From Geofilum rhodophaeum (GTDB lineage Bacteria; Bacteroidota; Bacteroidia; Bacteroidales; Marinilabiliaceae): 64,000 bases of DNA. Below the pieces are notes generated by a model. It had not been told where the DNA came from and searched no databases. It saw only the letters and a program-made list of their open reading frames with translations. Location of the stretch: assembly GCF_002210225.1 (NCBI RefSeq), contig NZ_MWUJ01000004.1, forward strand, positions 62,001 to 126,000, written 5' to 3'. The translations under genes were made by a program, and so were the position numbers. Of this stretch, positions 19,912-27,822 are shown piece by piece. Position 1 is the first letter of the stretch. Every line of letters starts with the position of its first letter.

Positions 19912-20076
19912 AAAAAAATGAAATGCAGTTAATGATTCAAAAGAAAAACTCAAATTAAAACAAAAAGTTCTGATTTGAAATTTTGGGAAGGTGGGCAAAT
20001 CTTCTTCACATCAACTGTGACAGAGCTGGAAGAAAAAGGTTTAAATAAAACACAAAAACATGCAACTTACTTTTCC

Positions 20077-20084
20077 TAAATTTG
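20077..20084 (+). promoter_or_regulatory. Putative -7 element of the ECF sigma operon
   Basis: TAAATTTG matches TAnnTTTG exactly. Transcription would start near 20091, which leaves only the TTG at 20116 as a reasonable first codon for the sigma gene. No clear -33 partner. Confidence 0.4.
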
Positions 20085-20115
20085 TCTTTCCTAGTAAAAC
20101 AAACACGGTTTCACC

Positions 20116-20682
20116 TTGCCAAGTACCGAAATACATCGTTCTCTGATCGAGCAAGCCGCCAAAGGCAACGCGCAAGCTATGAAAGAGTTGTATCGGCTCT
20201 ACAGCCGGGCGATGTACAATGTGTGCTGCCGCATCATGAGCAACAGAACCGACGCAGAGGATATGCTTCAGGAAGTTTTTATAGATGTTTTTGCCAAGCT
20301 GTCGTCCTTTCGCTTTGAGTCAACCTTTGGGGCCTGGATAAAACGCATTGCTGTTAACAAATGCATCAACGAACTGCGACGTGCAAAAGTACAACTTGAA
20401 TACGCAGATACGCACATACAGGAACCCAGCGATGACGCAGACACCGATTATGAAGAAGATACCACCCTGTCGGTAGAGCGGATTAAAAATGCCATGGGAC
20501 TGCTGCCCGACGGTTACCGCGTGGTTTTTTCGCTCTACATGCTGGAAGGTTACGACCATGATGAAATATCTGCCATACTTAACATCAGCAGCTCTACCTC
20601 AAAAACCCAATTATTGCGAGCCAAAAAGAAACTGATCGAACTTATGCGAACCAGCCAGGAAATCCCATCCATTCCCTTATAA
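20116..20682 (+). CDS. ECF sigma-70 factor (TTG start)
   Basis: RNA polymerase sigma factor of 188 aa with only regions 2 and 4. Region 2 has MYNVCCRIMSNRTDAEDMLQ and FGAWIKRIAVNKCINELR; region 4 has LPDGYRVVFSLYMLEGYDHDEI followed by the helix-turn-helix ISSSTSKTQLLRAKKKL. An in-frame TAA at 20095 and the absence of any ATG before codon 22 make TTG at 20116 the start that keeps the whole region 2. It heads a seven-gene same-strand cluster and is followed 11 bp later by a membrane protein that is probably its anti-sigma factor. Confidence 0.9.
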   Translation: MPSTEIHRSLIEQAAKGNAQAMKELYRLYSRAMYNVCCRIMSNRTDAEDMLQEVFIDVFAKLSSFRFESTFGAWIKRIAVNKCINELRRAKVQLEYADTHIQEPSDDADTDYEEDTTLSVERIKNAMGLLPDGYRVVFSLYMLEGYDHDEISAILNISSSTSKTQLLRAKKKLIELMRTSQEIPSIPL

Positions 20683-20693
20683 AACAAGAAACC

Positions 20694-21251
20694 ATGAAAA
20701 AGCCCTTGCAAGATTTTATAAACCACAATAGGGAAGCTTTTGATGCAGACCTGCCTGCTCCGGAGCTGTGGGAGAAAATTACAGCCCGCTCCCCTGAACT
20801 AAAAAAAGGCCGAAAGCGGTCTTTGACTGTCACGATGCAGCGAATGGCAGCGGCTGCGGTGTTGCTGCTCATGGTTGCTTCGGGCCTTTACTGGCTTACG
20901 AACGAGCAGAATTTTCACACAAACCGGGACGGAGAAATGCATCGGGCGCAATTCGAAATACAAGAAGCCAGTCGGTTTTACGAACTGCAAATTGCAGATA
21001 AAAAGCACAAGGTTTTTGAGCTCACCGCCAAAGATCCGGCCATACGCCAGGGTATTGAAATGGATATGGCCGACTTGGACGAAGTGCTGCTGCAGCTCAA
21101 AAACGACCTGAATGACGATGTGGCCAATGCGGAAGTACTCGCTGCCATGATTCAAAATTACCGTCTAAAACTCGAAATACTGGAGCAGACCCTTCAATTT
21201 ATTGAACAAGAAGAAGCCAAACAACCTAAGGAGATATTGTATGAACTGTAA
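20694..21251 (+). CDS. Probable membrane anti-sigma factor
   Basis: A 185-aa protein with an N-terminal cytosolic part, one membrane segment (about residues 50-68, MAAAAVLLLMVASGLYWL) and a charged C-terminal coiled-coil-like region (DLDEVLLQLKNDLNDDV). I recognise no named family. Its position directly after an ECF sigma gene and its single-span layout fit an anti-sigma factor. Its last 11 bp overlap the start of the next gene, so translation is probably coupled. Role inferred from context only. Confidence 0.65.
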   Translation: MKKPLQDFINHNREAFDADLPAPELWEKITARSPELKKGRKRSLTVTMQRMAAAAVLLLMVASGLYWLTNEQNFHTNRDGEMHRAQFEIQEASRFYELQIADKKHKVFELTAKDPAIRQGIEMDMADLDEVLLQLKNDLNDDVANAEVLAAMIQNYRLKLEILEQTLQFIEQEEAKQPKEILYEL

Positions 21252-22332
21252 CAAAGCATACTTAGTAGGAGTTCTCCTGTTGGTTACTCACATTGCAGCC
21301 GCACAGCTGTTTGAAGACACCCGTACAATCGAGCGCTCGTGGAGCGTGCAGCCGGGGGTACTGGTATCGGTAAACAACAAATACGGTGCAGTGGTAGTGA
21401 CTTTATGGGAAAAGGACTCGGTTAAACTATCGGTTACCCGCAAGGTGACCGAAAAGTCAGAAGACCGCCTAAAAAAAACAACAGATAACATTGAAGTGCT
21501 GTTCAGGGATAATCAACGAGCCATTTCTGCCGAGACGGTTATTGAGAATCGTCCTGGGGGACTGTTTCAAAATCTGATGGAAGCGGGAAACTTCACCGCT
21601 TCATCTCCTCGTACGCAAATTGACTACCACATTTGGCTGCCCCGTGAGGCCGACTTAAGCATCATTAACAAATATGGAGATGTTATCGTGCCTTCCCTGG
21701 ATGGGGCCTTGAAAATAGACTTGTCGAACGGCAATTTCCAGGCGGGTGATTTAAGGGGAAGCAGCGATTTAACTTTGGCCTTTGGCCAGGCACAAGTGCG
21801 CAGCATAAAAAACGGCAAAGCGGCACTCAACTTCGTCCATTTTATGTGTGAGCAGAGCGAAAGACTCACGCTGCACGGCCGCTCCTCCACCATTCAGATT
21901 ACACAGGGGAAATACCTAAAACTCTCCTCCAGACGCGATCAGGTAACACTTGGACGACTGGAACGGCTGGATGCCGACACCTATTTTTCGGTTTTGAATG
22001 CCGGTCTGGTAAGCCAAATCGCAAATATAAAAATGACCTACGGGCGATTGGAGCGCCTGAATATGGGGGCGCAATTTGCAAGCTGTAACATCGTTGCACA
22101 GACCTGCGATCTGCAGCTTCTGCTGCAACAGCCCACGGCCTACAGAGCGCTTCTTCAATGGAACAAAGCACCCGATTTACCAGAACAACTTGCACCTTTC
22201 AACCCGGGCAGGCAAGAAGAAGAGCAGCCGATACAGTTCTATTTCCAAAGCAAGACGGCTCCTGAAAAAGTAAGAATAAATTTAACAGACAGTTTTTTAA
22301 AAATGGAACACCGGCATGCAACCCAACAATAA
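21241..22332 (+). CDS. Exported DUF4097-like beta-helix protein
   Basis: I start it at the ATG at 21241 (363 aa), which gives a signal peptide (AYLVGVLLLVTHIAAAQ); the ATG overlaps the preceding stop region by 11 bp. The body is made of short beta repeats such as NKYGAVVVTLWEKDSVKLSV and NKYGDVIVPSLDGALKIDLS, resembling the DUF4097/DUF2807 adhesin-like fold. Proteins of this type often sit in sigma/anti-sigma operons in Bacteroidota, where they are suspected periplasmic sensors or scaffolds; no biochemical role is established that I can apply. Confidence 0.7.
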   Translation: MNCNKAYLVGVLLLVTHIAAAQLFEDTRTIERSWSVQPGVLVSVNNKYGAVVVTLWEKDSVKLSVTRKVTEKSEDRLKKTTDNIEVLFRDNQRAISAETVIENRPGGLFQNLMEAGNFTASSPRTQIDYHIWLPREADLSIINKYGDVIVPSLDGALKIDLSNGNFQAGDLRGSSDLTLAFGQAQVRSIKNGKAALNFVHFMCEQSERLTLHGRSSTIQITQGKYLKLSSRRDQVTLGRLERLDADTYFSVLNAGLVSQIANIKMTYGRLERLNMGAQFASCNIVAQTCDLQLLLQQPTAYRALLQWNKAPDLPEQLAPFNPGRQEEEQPIQFYFQSKTAPEKVRINLTDSFLKMEHRHATQQ

Positions 22333-22364
22333 AAACTCTGTCTTTATCCAAACAAGTCACTACA

Positions 22365-22877
22365 ATGAAAATCAGCAAACTCAAATATATAGCAACACTC
22401 CTCCTGATGGCACAACTGGCCAGTGTGCACAGTCAGGATTACAAGAAGTCAGTAAAAATTCGTCCCGTTGACAATTACGGGTTAAGCTTTAAACAGCTTA
22501 CCGGTTTTGAAAATGGGTATGAAATAAGTCTTTCGAAAATTGAATACGGCTACCGTTTGGGGGCACTTAGGGTGTTTCAAAAACCTGCATGGCCCTTAAA
22601 ATCGGACAAGCTGTTTTTTTGCTACGGCTACGGGGTCCACTTGTCGGCGGGCGACGGCTACGACATTTACAACCCCTTTAAACCTTTCAGCAAGCCACGA
22701 AAGTACAACAGGACTTATCTTTCAGCGGGATTAGACGGCTATGCCGGACTGGAATACCGCTTGCTTAAGCACCCTTTAACACTGAATCTGGACTATGAGC
22801 CCAATTTTGAGTTTTTTGGACCTGCTTACTTCCGAAGCAACCACGTTTTGGCAGCAGGCATTTCTGTAGTATTCTAA
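22365..22877 (+). CDS. Small outer-membrane beta-barrel-like protein
   Basis: 170 aa with a signal peptide cleaved after VHS and a body of alternating hydrophobic/aromatic strands (YEISLSKIEYGYRLGALRVF, TYLSAGLDGYAGLEYRLL), ending in Val-Phe, the terminal aromatic usual for outer-membrane barrels. Eight strands would fit its size. I do not recognise a named family. Fourth gene of the ECF operon. Confidence 0.6.
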   Translation: MKISKLKYIATLLLMAQLASVHSQDYKKSVKIRPVDNYGLSFKQLTGFENGYEISLSKIEYGYRLGALRVFQKPAWPLKSDKLFFCYGYGVHLSAGDGYDIYNPFKPFSKPRKYNRTYLSAGLDGYAGLEYRLLKHPLTLNLDYEPNFEFFGPAYFRSNHVLAAGISVVF

Positions 22878-22908
22878 GCAATTAAAAAACAATTAAAAAC
22901 AACATCAG

Positions 22909-23583
22909 ATGAAAAAGTTTTTTTTAATATGGACAGTGTGTTTACTCAGCGGAATGGTTGCAGTGGCACAAGATTATGAAGACGAACCCCAAATGCGCAC
23001 CGTTTTTTCGGGTCCTGAGGTCAGCTCCCTGGGCGGTTACGGCGCTCTGGACGTGGGCTACACCAGTATTGACGGACTGGATGCCCTCTTACTGGGCGCC
23101 CGTGGTGCTGTGGTGGTCAACCACTCCCTGGCTTTGGGCCTGGGCGGTAAGGCTTTCATTTCACAAACGGTGTACGACTCCTACCTGCAAAACGATTACG
23201 AATATATTGGTGGCTATGGCGGCTTTATCTTCGAACCCATAATAAAGTGGGATCAGCCGGTTCACCTTTCGATTCCCGTACTGATTGGTGCGGGCGGCAT
23301 AGGCTACCTCAGGCACTGGGGCGATTACGAAAATGACTTCGAGGACGAATACAGCGATGAGGACAGCTATGCTTTCTTCGTATTGGAACCCGGTGTGGAA
23401 GTGGAGTTTAACCTGGTCAGTTGGATGCGGGTGGCCGTTTACGGAAGCTATCGCCTGACCAGCAACGTAAAACTCGATTACAAAGACGCAGTAACAGATG
23501 TAAATGCCCCCTCCTCCATTGCCTCGCCAGATTTACTAAGAGGCTTTAATGCAGGTCTGATATTCAAATTCGGAAAATTCTGA
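22909..23583 (+). CDS. Outer-membrane beta-barrel protein
   Basis: 224 aa with signal peptide (MKKFFLIWTVCLLSGMVAVAQ) followed by glycine- and aromatic-rich amphipathic strands (GGYGALDVGYTSIDGLDALL, GLGGKAFISQTVYD, WMRVAVYGSYRLTSNV) and a terminal Phe. An acidic loop (YENDFEDEYSDEDSY) would face outward and might bind metal; this is speculative. Located between the smaller barrel gene and the TonB-dependent receptor, with short gaps that indicate one transcript. Confidence 0.65.
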   Translation: MKKFFLIWTVCLLSGMVAVAQDYEDEPQMRTVFSGPEVSSLGGYGALDVGYTSIDGLDALLLGARGAVVVNHSLALGLGGKAFISQTVYDSYLQNDYEYIGGYGGFIFEPIIKWDQPVHLSIPVLIGAGGIGYLRHWGDYENDFEDEYSDEDSYAFFVLEPGVEVEFNLVSWMRVAVYGSYRLTSNVKLDYKDAVTDVNAPSSIASPDLLRGFNAGLIFKFGKF

Positions 23584-23596
23584 TAAGTTCCTATAA

Positions 23597-25882
23597 ATGA
23601 GATTATACTTCTTACTGTTTTTGGCATGGACGGCCTACGCCGTCCGTGCCGAAGGGCCGGCTACTGCCTTAAAATCAAGGGTAGTATCGGGCTACATAAA
23701 GGATGCGCAGACCGGGGAAGTGCTTATCGGAGCAACTATAGGCATCCCGAAAAGCGGCACAGGAACCGTTTCGAACCATTATGGCTACTACAGTCTTTCT
23801 TTGCCAGAGGGCAGGCACAGCCTTCAGTTCACCTTTCTGGGCTATGAGTCCGTAGAAAAAGACCTGGATCTTTCTACGGATAAAAACCTGAACGTTGAGT
23901 TGGCCCCTGCCTCAGCCACCCTGAATGAAGTAAAGGTAGTGGCCAACCAAAGTCACTCTCGCCTGGATGAGCCCCTTACCGGTGTTCAAAAAATCAGCGG
24001 CGCCACCATTAAGCAAGTCCCCCTTCTTTTGGGGGAGGCCGATGCGCTCAAAGCCCTTCAGCTGATGCCGGGTGTACGCGCGGCAAGTGAAGGCTCCAGC
24101 GGTTTCAGCGTAAGAGGAGGCAACCCCGATCAAAACTTAATTCTGCTGGACGAGGCTCCGGTGTATAACGCGGGCCACTTGCTGGGTTTTTTCTCCGTTT
24201 TCAACAACGATGCCATTAAAGATGTAAGCTTGTATAAGGGTGACATTCCGGCAAAAAACGGGGGACGCTTGGCTTCGGTACTCGATATAAGGATGAAAGA
24301 CGGCAATGCACGAAACTTTACAGCATCAGGCGGCGTGGGCACCATTTCCTCTCGGCTGACCCTCGAAGGCCCCATCGCTTCGGAAAAAACCACCTTTCTA
24401 CTGGCAGGAAGACGCACCTACGCGGATTTGTTTCTAAAAATGTCGAGCGATGAGCAAATCAAAGACAACATCCTGTATTTTTACGATGTAAACGCCAAGC
24501 TTTCGCACAGCTTTAGTGAATCGGACCGCATTTACTTTAGTGCCTATTTGGGCAAAGATGTGGTAAAGAACCATTTCAGCGAAATTTACTTTGGCAACCA
24601 CACCTCCACTTTTAGATGGAACCATGTATTCTCGCCCCGATTGTTCAGCAACCTCACTTTGCTGTTCAGCAACTACCAATACGGTTTAGCCCAGAGCGAT
24701 GCCAATGCCAGCGGAATCAAATGGATCTCGAACATGCAGGACTATGGGGCACGACTGGACTTCAACTATTATCCAACACCTGCCCACAGCATCAGTTTTG
24801 GGGCTCAGTCCACCCTCCACGACATTCTCCCGGGAGAAGTAAGACCCTCCGACAACAGTGTGTTCAGTCCCGTAATAATGCAACGCAAACAAGCCCTGGA
24901 GCACGGTTTCTATATCGAAAATGCACAAAAAATAGGGACTAAACTTACCTGGCGATACGGATTGCGTCTTTCCGTCTTTCAAAACTACGATTTGGATGCC
25001 AAAAAGAGCGAACACAGTTATTGGCGCCTGGAACCCCGTTCGGGCCTAACCTGGATGTTTCACCCCAAAAGCTCCTTCAAAGCCAGTTATGCAAGAACTT
25101 ACCAATACATGCATCTTTCGAGCAACTCACAATCTACCACACCGTTAGACGTCTGGTTTTTATCCTCACCGGTGGTTAAGCCGCAACGCAGCGACCAGTT
25201 TTCTCTGGGTTGGTTTCGCCACATGGCCAACAACAGTGTTGACCTCAGTATAGAAACCTTTTACAAGGATATGCAAAACACGATCGACTTTAAGGACTAT
25301 GCCGATCTGATGTTGAACGAGGATCTGGAAAGTGAGCTGCGCTTCGGTCGGGCCTACGCCTACGGCCTGGAATTCATGACGCGCTACAACAGCGGGAAAT
25401 GGAACGGCTGGTTGAGCTACACCTGGAGCCGCTCCAGACGAAAGGTCAATGAAATAAACAACAATGAATGGTATTACTCGCCTTATGACCTTACACACGA
25501 CGTTTCCATAGTGGCCTCCTACCGCCTGAGTCCCCGTTTGCTGCTTTCGGGCAACTGGGTATTTACCACGGGGGCCCCGGTAACCTTTCCGGTGGGACGT
25601 TTTGAATCGGGCAACGACCTCATCCCCATATACTCAGAGCGGAATGCCGAACGAATGCCGGACTACCACCGACTGGATGTGGGCATCACCTGGAAGGGAA
25701 AGGAGAATCCGCAAAAAAAATGGCAGGGCGAATGGGTCTTTTCGGCCTACAATGCCTATGCACGCAAAAATGCCTGGTCCATTTACTTTGAACAGGATGA
25801 GAACAATCCGCACCGCACCAAAGCCATGAAAAGCTATTTATTCAGCATTATTCCGGCCATCACCTATAACTTCCGCTTTTAA
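23597..25882 (+). CDS. TonB-dependent receptor with regulatory-like N-domain
   Basis: Outer-membrane receptor of 761 aa. Signal peptide to about residue 18, carboxypeptidase-regulatory-like domain (VSGYIKDAQTGEVLIGATIG), plug domain (GEADALKALQLMPGVRAASE, GFSVRGGNPDQNLILLDEAP), then the barrel ending in NFRF. It is shorter than SusC proteins and lacks their VLKDAAA-type signature, so it belongs to the general receptor class that pairs with DUF4249 lipoproteins; the DUF4249 gene follows 20 bp later. There is no STN domain, so direct signalling to the operon's sigma factor by the classical FecA route is not expected. Ligand unknown. Confidence 0.92.
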   Translation: MRLYFLLFLAWTAYAVRAEGPATALKSRVVSGYIKDAQTGEVLIGATIGIPKSGTGTVSNHYGYYSLSLPEGRHSLQFTFLGYESVEKDLDLSTDKNLNVELAPASATLNEVKVVANQSHSRLDEPLTGVQKISGATIKQVPLLLGEADALKALQLMPGVRAASEGSSGFSVRGGNPDQNLILLDEAPVYNAGHLLGFFSVFNNDAIKDVSLYKGDIPAKNGGRLASVLDIRMKDGNARNFTASGGVGTISSRLTLEGPIASEKTTFLLAGRRTYADLFLKMSSDEQIKDNILYFYDVNAKLSHSFSESDRIYFSAYLGKDVVKNHFSEIYFGNHTSTFRWNHVFSPRLFSNLTLLFSNYQYGLAQSDANASGIKWISNMQDYGARLDFNYYPTPAHSISFGAQSTLHDILPGEVRPSDNSVFSPVIMQRKQALEHGFYIENAQKIGTKLTWRYGLRLSVFQNYDLDAKKSEHSYWRLEPRSGLTWMFHPKSSFKASYARTYQYMHLSSNSQSTTPLDVWFLSSPVVKPQRSDQFSLGWFRHMANNSVDLSIETFYKDMQNTIDFKDYADLMLNEDLESELRFGRAYAYGLEFMTRYNSGKWNGWLSYTWSRSRRKVNEINNNEWYYSPYDLTHDVSIVASYRLSPRLLLSGNWVFTTGAPVTFPVGRFESGNDLIPIYSERNAERMPDYHRLDVGITWKGKENPQKKWQGEWVFSAYNAYARKNAWSIYFEQDENNPHRTKAMKSYLFSIIPAITYNFRF

Positions 25883-25902
25883 TCTCTATAAACCGCACCA
25901 TT

Positions 25903-26760
25903 ATGCAAAAGATACTGCGCATCACAATACTCTTCCTCCTTGTCCAGCAGCTGTTTTCGGCCTGTGGCGAAGAAGAAATTGAACTTGAACTGGAAGGAAG
26001 TACCACCCGGCTGGTGGTAGATGGCCTCGTGACCACAGATACCATGGCCCACAAAGTGCGCCTAAGCTTGTCGGGAGACTATTTTCACAATCAGTCGCTC
26101 CCCGGCGTATCAGGTGCTCAGGTAAGCCTGTCCGACGGACTGGCGAGTATTGATCTGCAAGAACTGGCGGAGGAACCGGGCACCTATACTACACCTTCCA
26201 ATTACTACGGCAAACCTGACCACTGGTACACGCTCCGCATAAGCGGAGTGGATGCAGCCGGAATAGATCCCCGCGAGATCTTCGAAGCCCAAAGTTTTAT
26301 AGCGCCTTTGGTAACTCCCGATTCCATAGCCATGGAATACGATCGCTTCTGGGAATTATGGAAAATACTACTTTACTGCCAGGACCCTGCCGAAGTCGAG
26401 AACTACTACCTGTTTCACACCTACTTAAACGAAAAACTCATCACCGATCGCTATGCCAAAGTCAGCATCATCGACGACGAATTTTTCAACGGCAACTATG
26501 CCAATGGGGTATGGATAGCCGATCTCGATACCAGGGAGGAGGATCAAAGACCAAAGGCAGGCGATGTAATAAAAGTAGCATGTTACATGATCGACCACAA
26601 CTACTTCAAATTTATTGAAGCAGCACAAATCGAGACGACTCCTCGTGCCCCCCTGTTCTCCGGTGCACCGGCCAACGTACCGGGCAACATTTCCAATGGA
26701 GCACTGGGGATATTTTCAGCCGCCTCGGTGTCGCGTATTTCAACCGTATTTGAACCTTAG
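25903..26760 (+). CDS. DUF4249 outer-membrane lipoprotein
   Basis: 285 aa with a lipobox (LFSAC, Cys20) and the DUF4249 pattern: an N-terminal Ig-like domain (LVVDGLVTTDTMAHKVRLSL) with GVSGAQVSLSDG, followed by a larger beta domain. DUF4249 proteins occur beside this type of TonB-dependent receptor and are thought to act as its surface partner, similar to SusD beside SusC. It is the last gene of the ECF operon; its stop overlaps by 4 bp the stop of the convergent DUF4494 gene. Confidence 0.85.
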   Translation: MQKILRITILFLLVQQLFSACGEEEIELELEGSTTRLVVDGLVTTDTMAHKVRLSLSGDYFHNQSLPGVSGAQVSLSDGLASIDLQELAEEPGTYTTPSNYYGKPDHWYTLRISGVDAAGIDPREIFEAQSFIAPLVTPDSIAMEYDRFWELWKILLYCQDPAEVENYYLFHTYLNEKLITDRYAKVSIIDDEFFNGNYANGVWIADLDTREEDQRPKAGDVIKVACYMIDHNYFKFIEAAQIETTPRAPLFSGAPANVPGNISNGALGIFSAASVSRISTVFEP

Positions 26761-27221
26761 GCCTCCGGTTCCTGGCTGCGTGTTACGAGGTCGGCCTCAT
26801 AGGGAAATACATCCATAAGGGGACTCTCATTGATGCCGTTGACTTCAAAATCGACGGTCATGCCGTCCAGCGCCTGCATCAAATTGTCGTAGGCCTCCTT
26901 CAGGTCGTTGCCCATAACCAGCATGGTATTAGATACTTTCTTTTCCTTGCCGGCTCCTTCGTCGAGAGCAACATAGCTGACTTTACATTTGAACCAGCGA
27001 TCGGCATTGTCGAAGGGAAAAATATCGGCATAGTTGGCCTTGCGGATGTTGGTGACCATAAAATCGCCCCGAATCATTTGCTCCAATTCCTGATGAATGC
27101 GGTTCTCTGCCTCAGTAAACGACACCGCATCAACCAAGTAGGGCTCATTCACCTTCTTCTCCCTGCCGGAGACCTCATCAATTTTCACGTACTTAACTTT
27201 ACATTCGAACCAGGTATGCAT
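26757..27221 (-). CDS. DUF4494 protein, duplicated domain
   Basis: 154-aa soluble protein without signal peptide. It consists of two similar halves: WFECKVKYVKIDEVSGREKK (residues 4-23) and WFKCKVSYVALDEGAGKEKK (about 77-96), each followed by a stretch of the form VS-F-EAE or LKEAYDNL. The pattern matches the DUF4494 family, widespread in Bacteroidota and of unknown function. Convergent with the ECF operon and divergent from the acyl-carrier-like gene at 27.5 kb. The internal duplication is seen directly. Confidence 0.75.
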   Translation of the reverse strand: MHTWFECKVKYVKIDEVSGREKKVNEPYLVDAVSFTEAENRIHQELEQMIRGDFMVTNIRKANYADIFPFDNADRWFKCKVSYVALDEGAGKEKKVSNTMLVMGNDLKEAYDNLMQALDGMTVDFEVNGINESPLMDVFPYEADLVTRSQEPEA

Positions 27222-27476
27222 GGTAATAATTTTAAAAGATGGACAGCAAAATTAAGAAGCCGCGGCAAATTGAGGCACTTTTGGGGAACAAAAGACACAA
27301 ATACTTATCAACAACATAAGAAGCTGGGCAACACCCTGCTGAAAGCAAGCAAAAGAAAAATTCAACCAAAATTAAAAAAAGTTCATTTCAAAATACGTGT
27401 GCCCCCCTGTTGGATTGTCCTACCTATGAATGCGCCTCAAAAGGCGGTATTTGCAAAGACATAAACAAAAGAGAAG

Positions 27477-27716
27477 ATGAACGATAAAATGATTCGCAGA
27501 AACCTTTATAAGGTACTGAGAAAGACCGGAGTACCCCGGGATAGAATTGCTGAGGATGCCTCGTATGAGAACGACATGCTGATGGACGATATCGATATGA
27601 CCTGCTTCCTGTTTTACCTGGAAACTAAGTTCAATTTGGCCATTGAGAATGAAATTCTACCGAAAATCCCGACTGTACAGTCGACCATAAACTATCTTCA
27701 ACAACGCTGTGCTTAA
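27477..27716 (+). CDS. Acyl-carrier-protein-like protein lacking the carrier serine
   Basis: 79 aa. The fold pattern of an acyl carrier protein is visible: helix 1 (MIRRNLYKVLRKTG), a loop, helix 2 (DMTCFLFYLETKFNL), then IENEILPKIPTVQSTINYLQ, matching the usual IPDEDAEKI-TVGDAI-YI region. At the place of the DSL motif it reads DDI (residues 37-39), so the serine that carries phosphopantetheine is replaced by Asp38. It therefore cannot be loaded with an acyl chain in the normal way. It stands alone, with a terminator right after it and no fatty-acid or polyketide genes nearby. Function unknown. Confidence 0.65.
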   Translation: MNDKMIRRNLYKVLRKTGVPRDRIAEDASYENDMLMDDIDMTCFLFYLETKFNLAIENEILPKIPTVQSTINYLQQRCA

Positions 27717-27758
27717 ACGACATAGCTTTAAATTTTAGTGCAGCCCTCCTGAAGAAGC

Positions 27759-27789
27759 AAAGCAGTTCCGCCCCCGGAACTGCTTTTTT
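27759..27789 (+). terminator. Intrinsic terminator after the acyl-carrier-like gene
   Basis: A 12-bp perfect stem (27759-27770 with 27775-27786), CCCC loop, and a T-run to 27789. Confidence 0.88.
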
Positions 27790-27822
27790 GTTGCCTGTTT
27801 TTTGTTGCCTGCCTAAGAAATT

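Noticed and set aside
19912-20115. Regulatory palindrome between the efflux and ECF operons
   Set aside because: Only scattered AT-rich sequence and one -7 match; no repeat long enough to support an operator.
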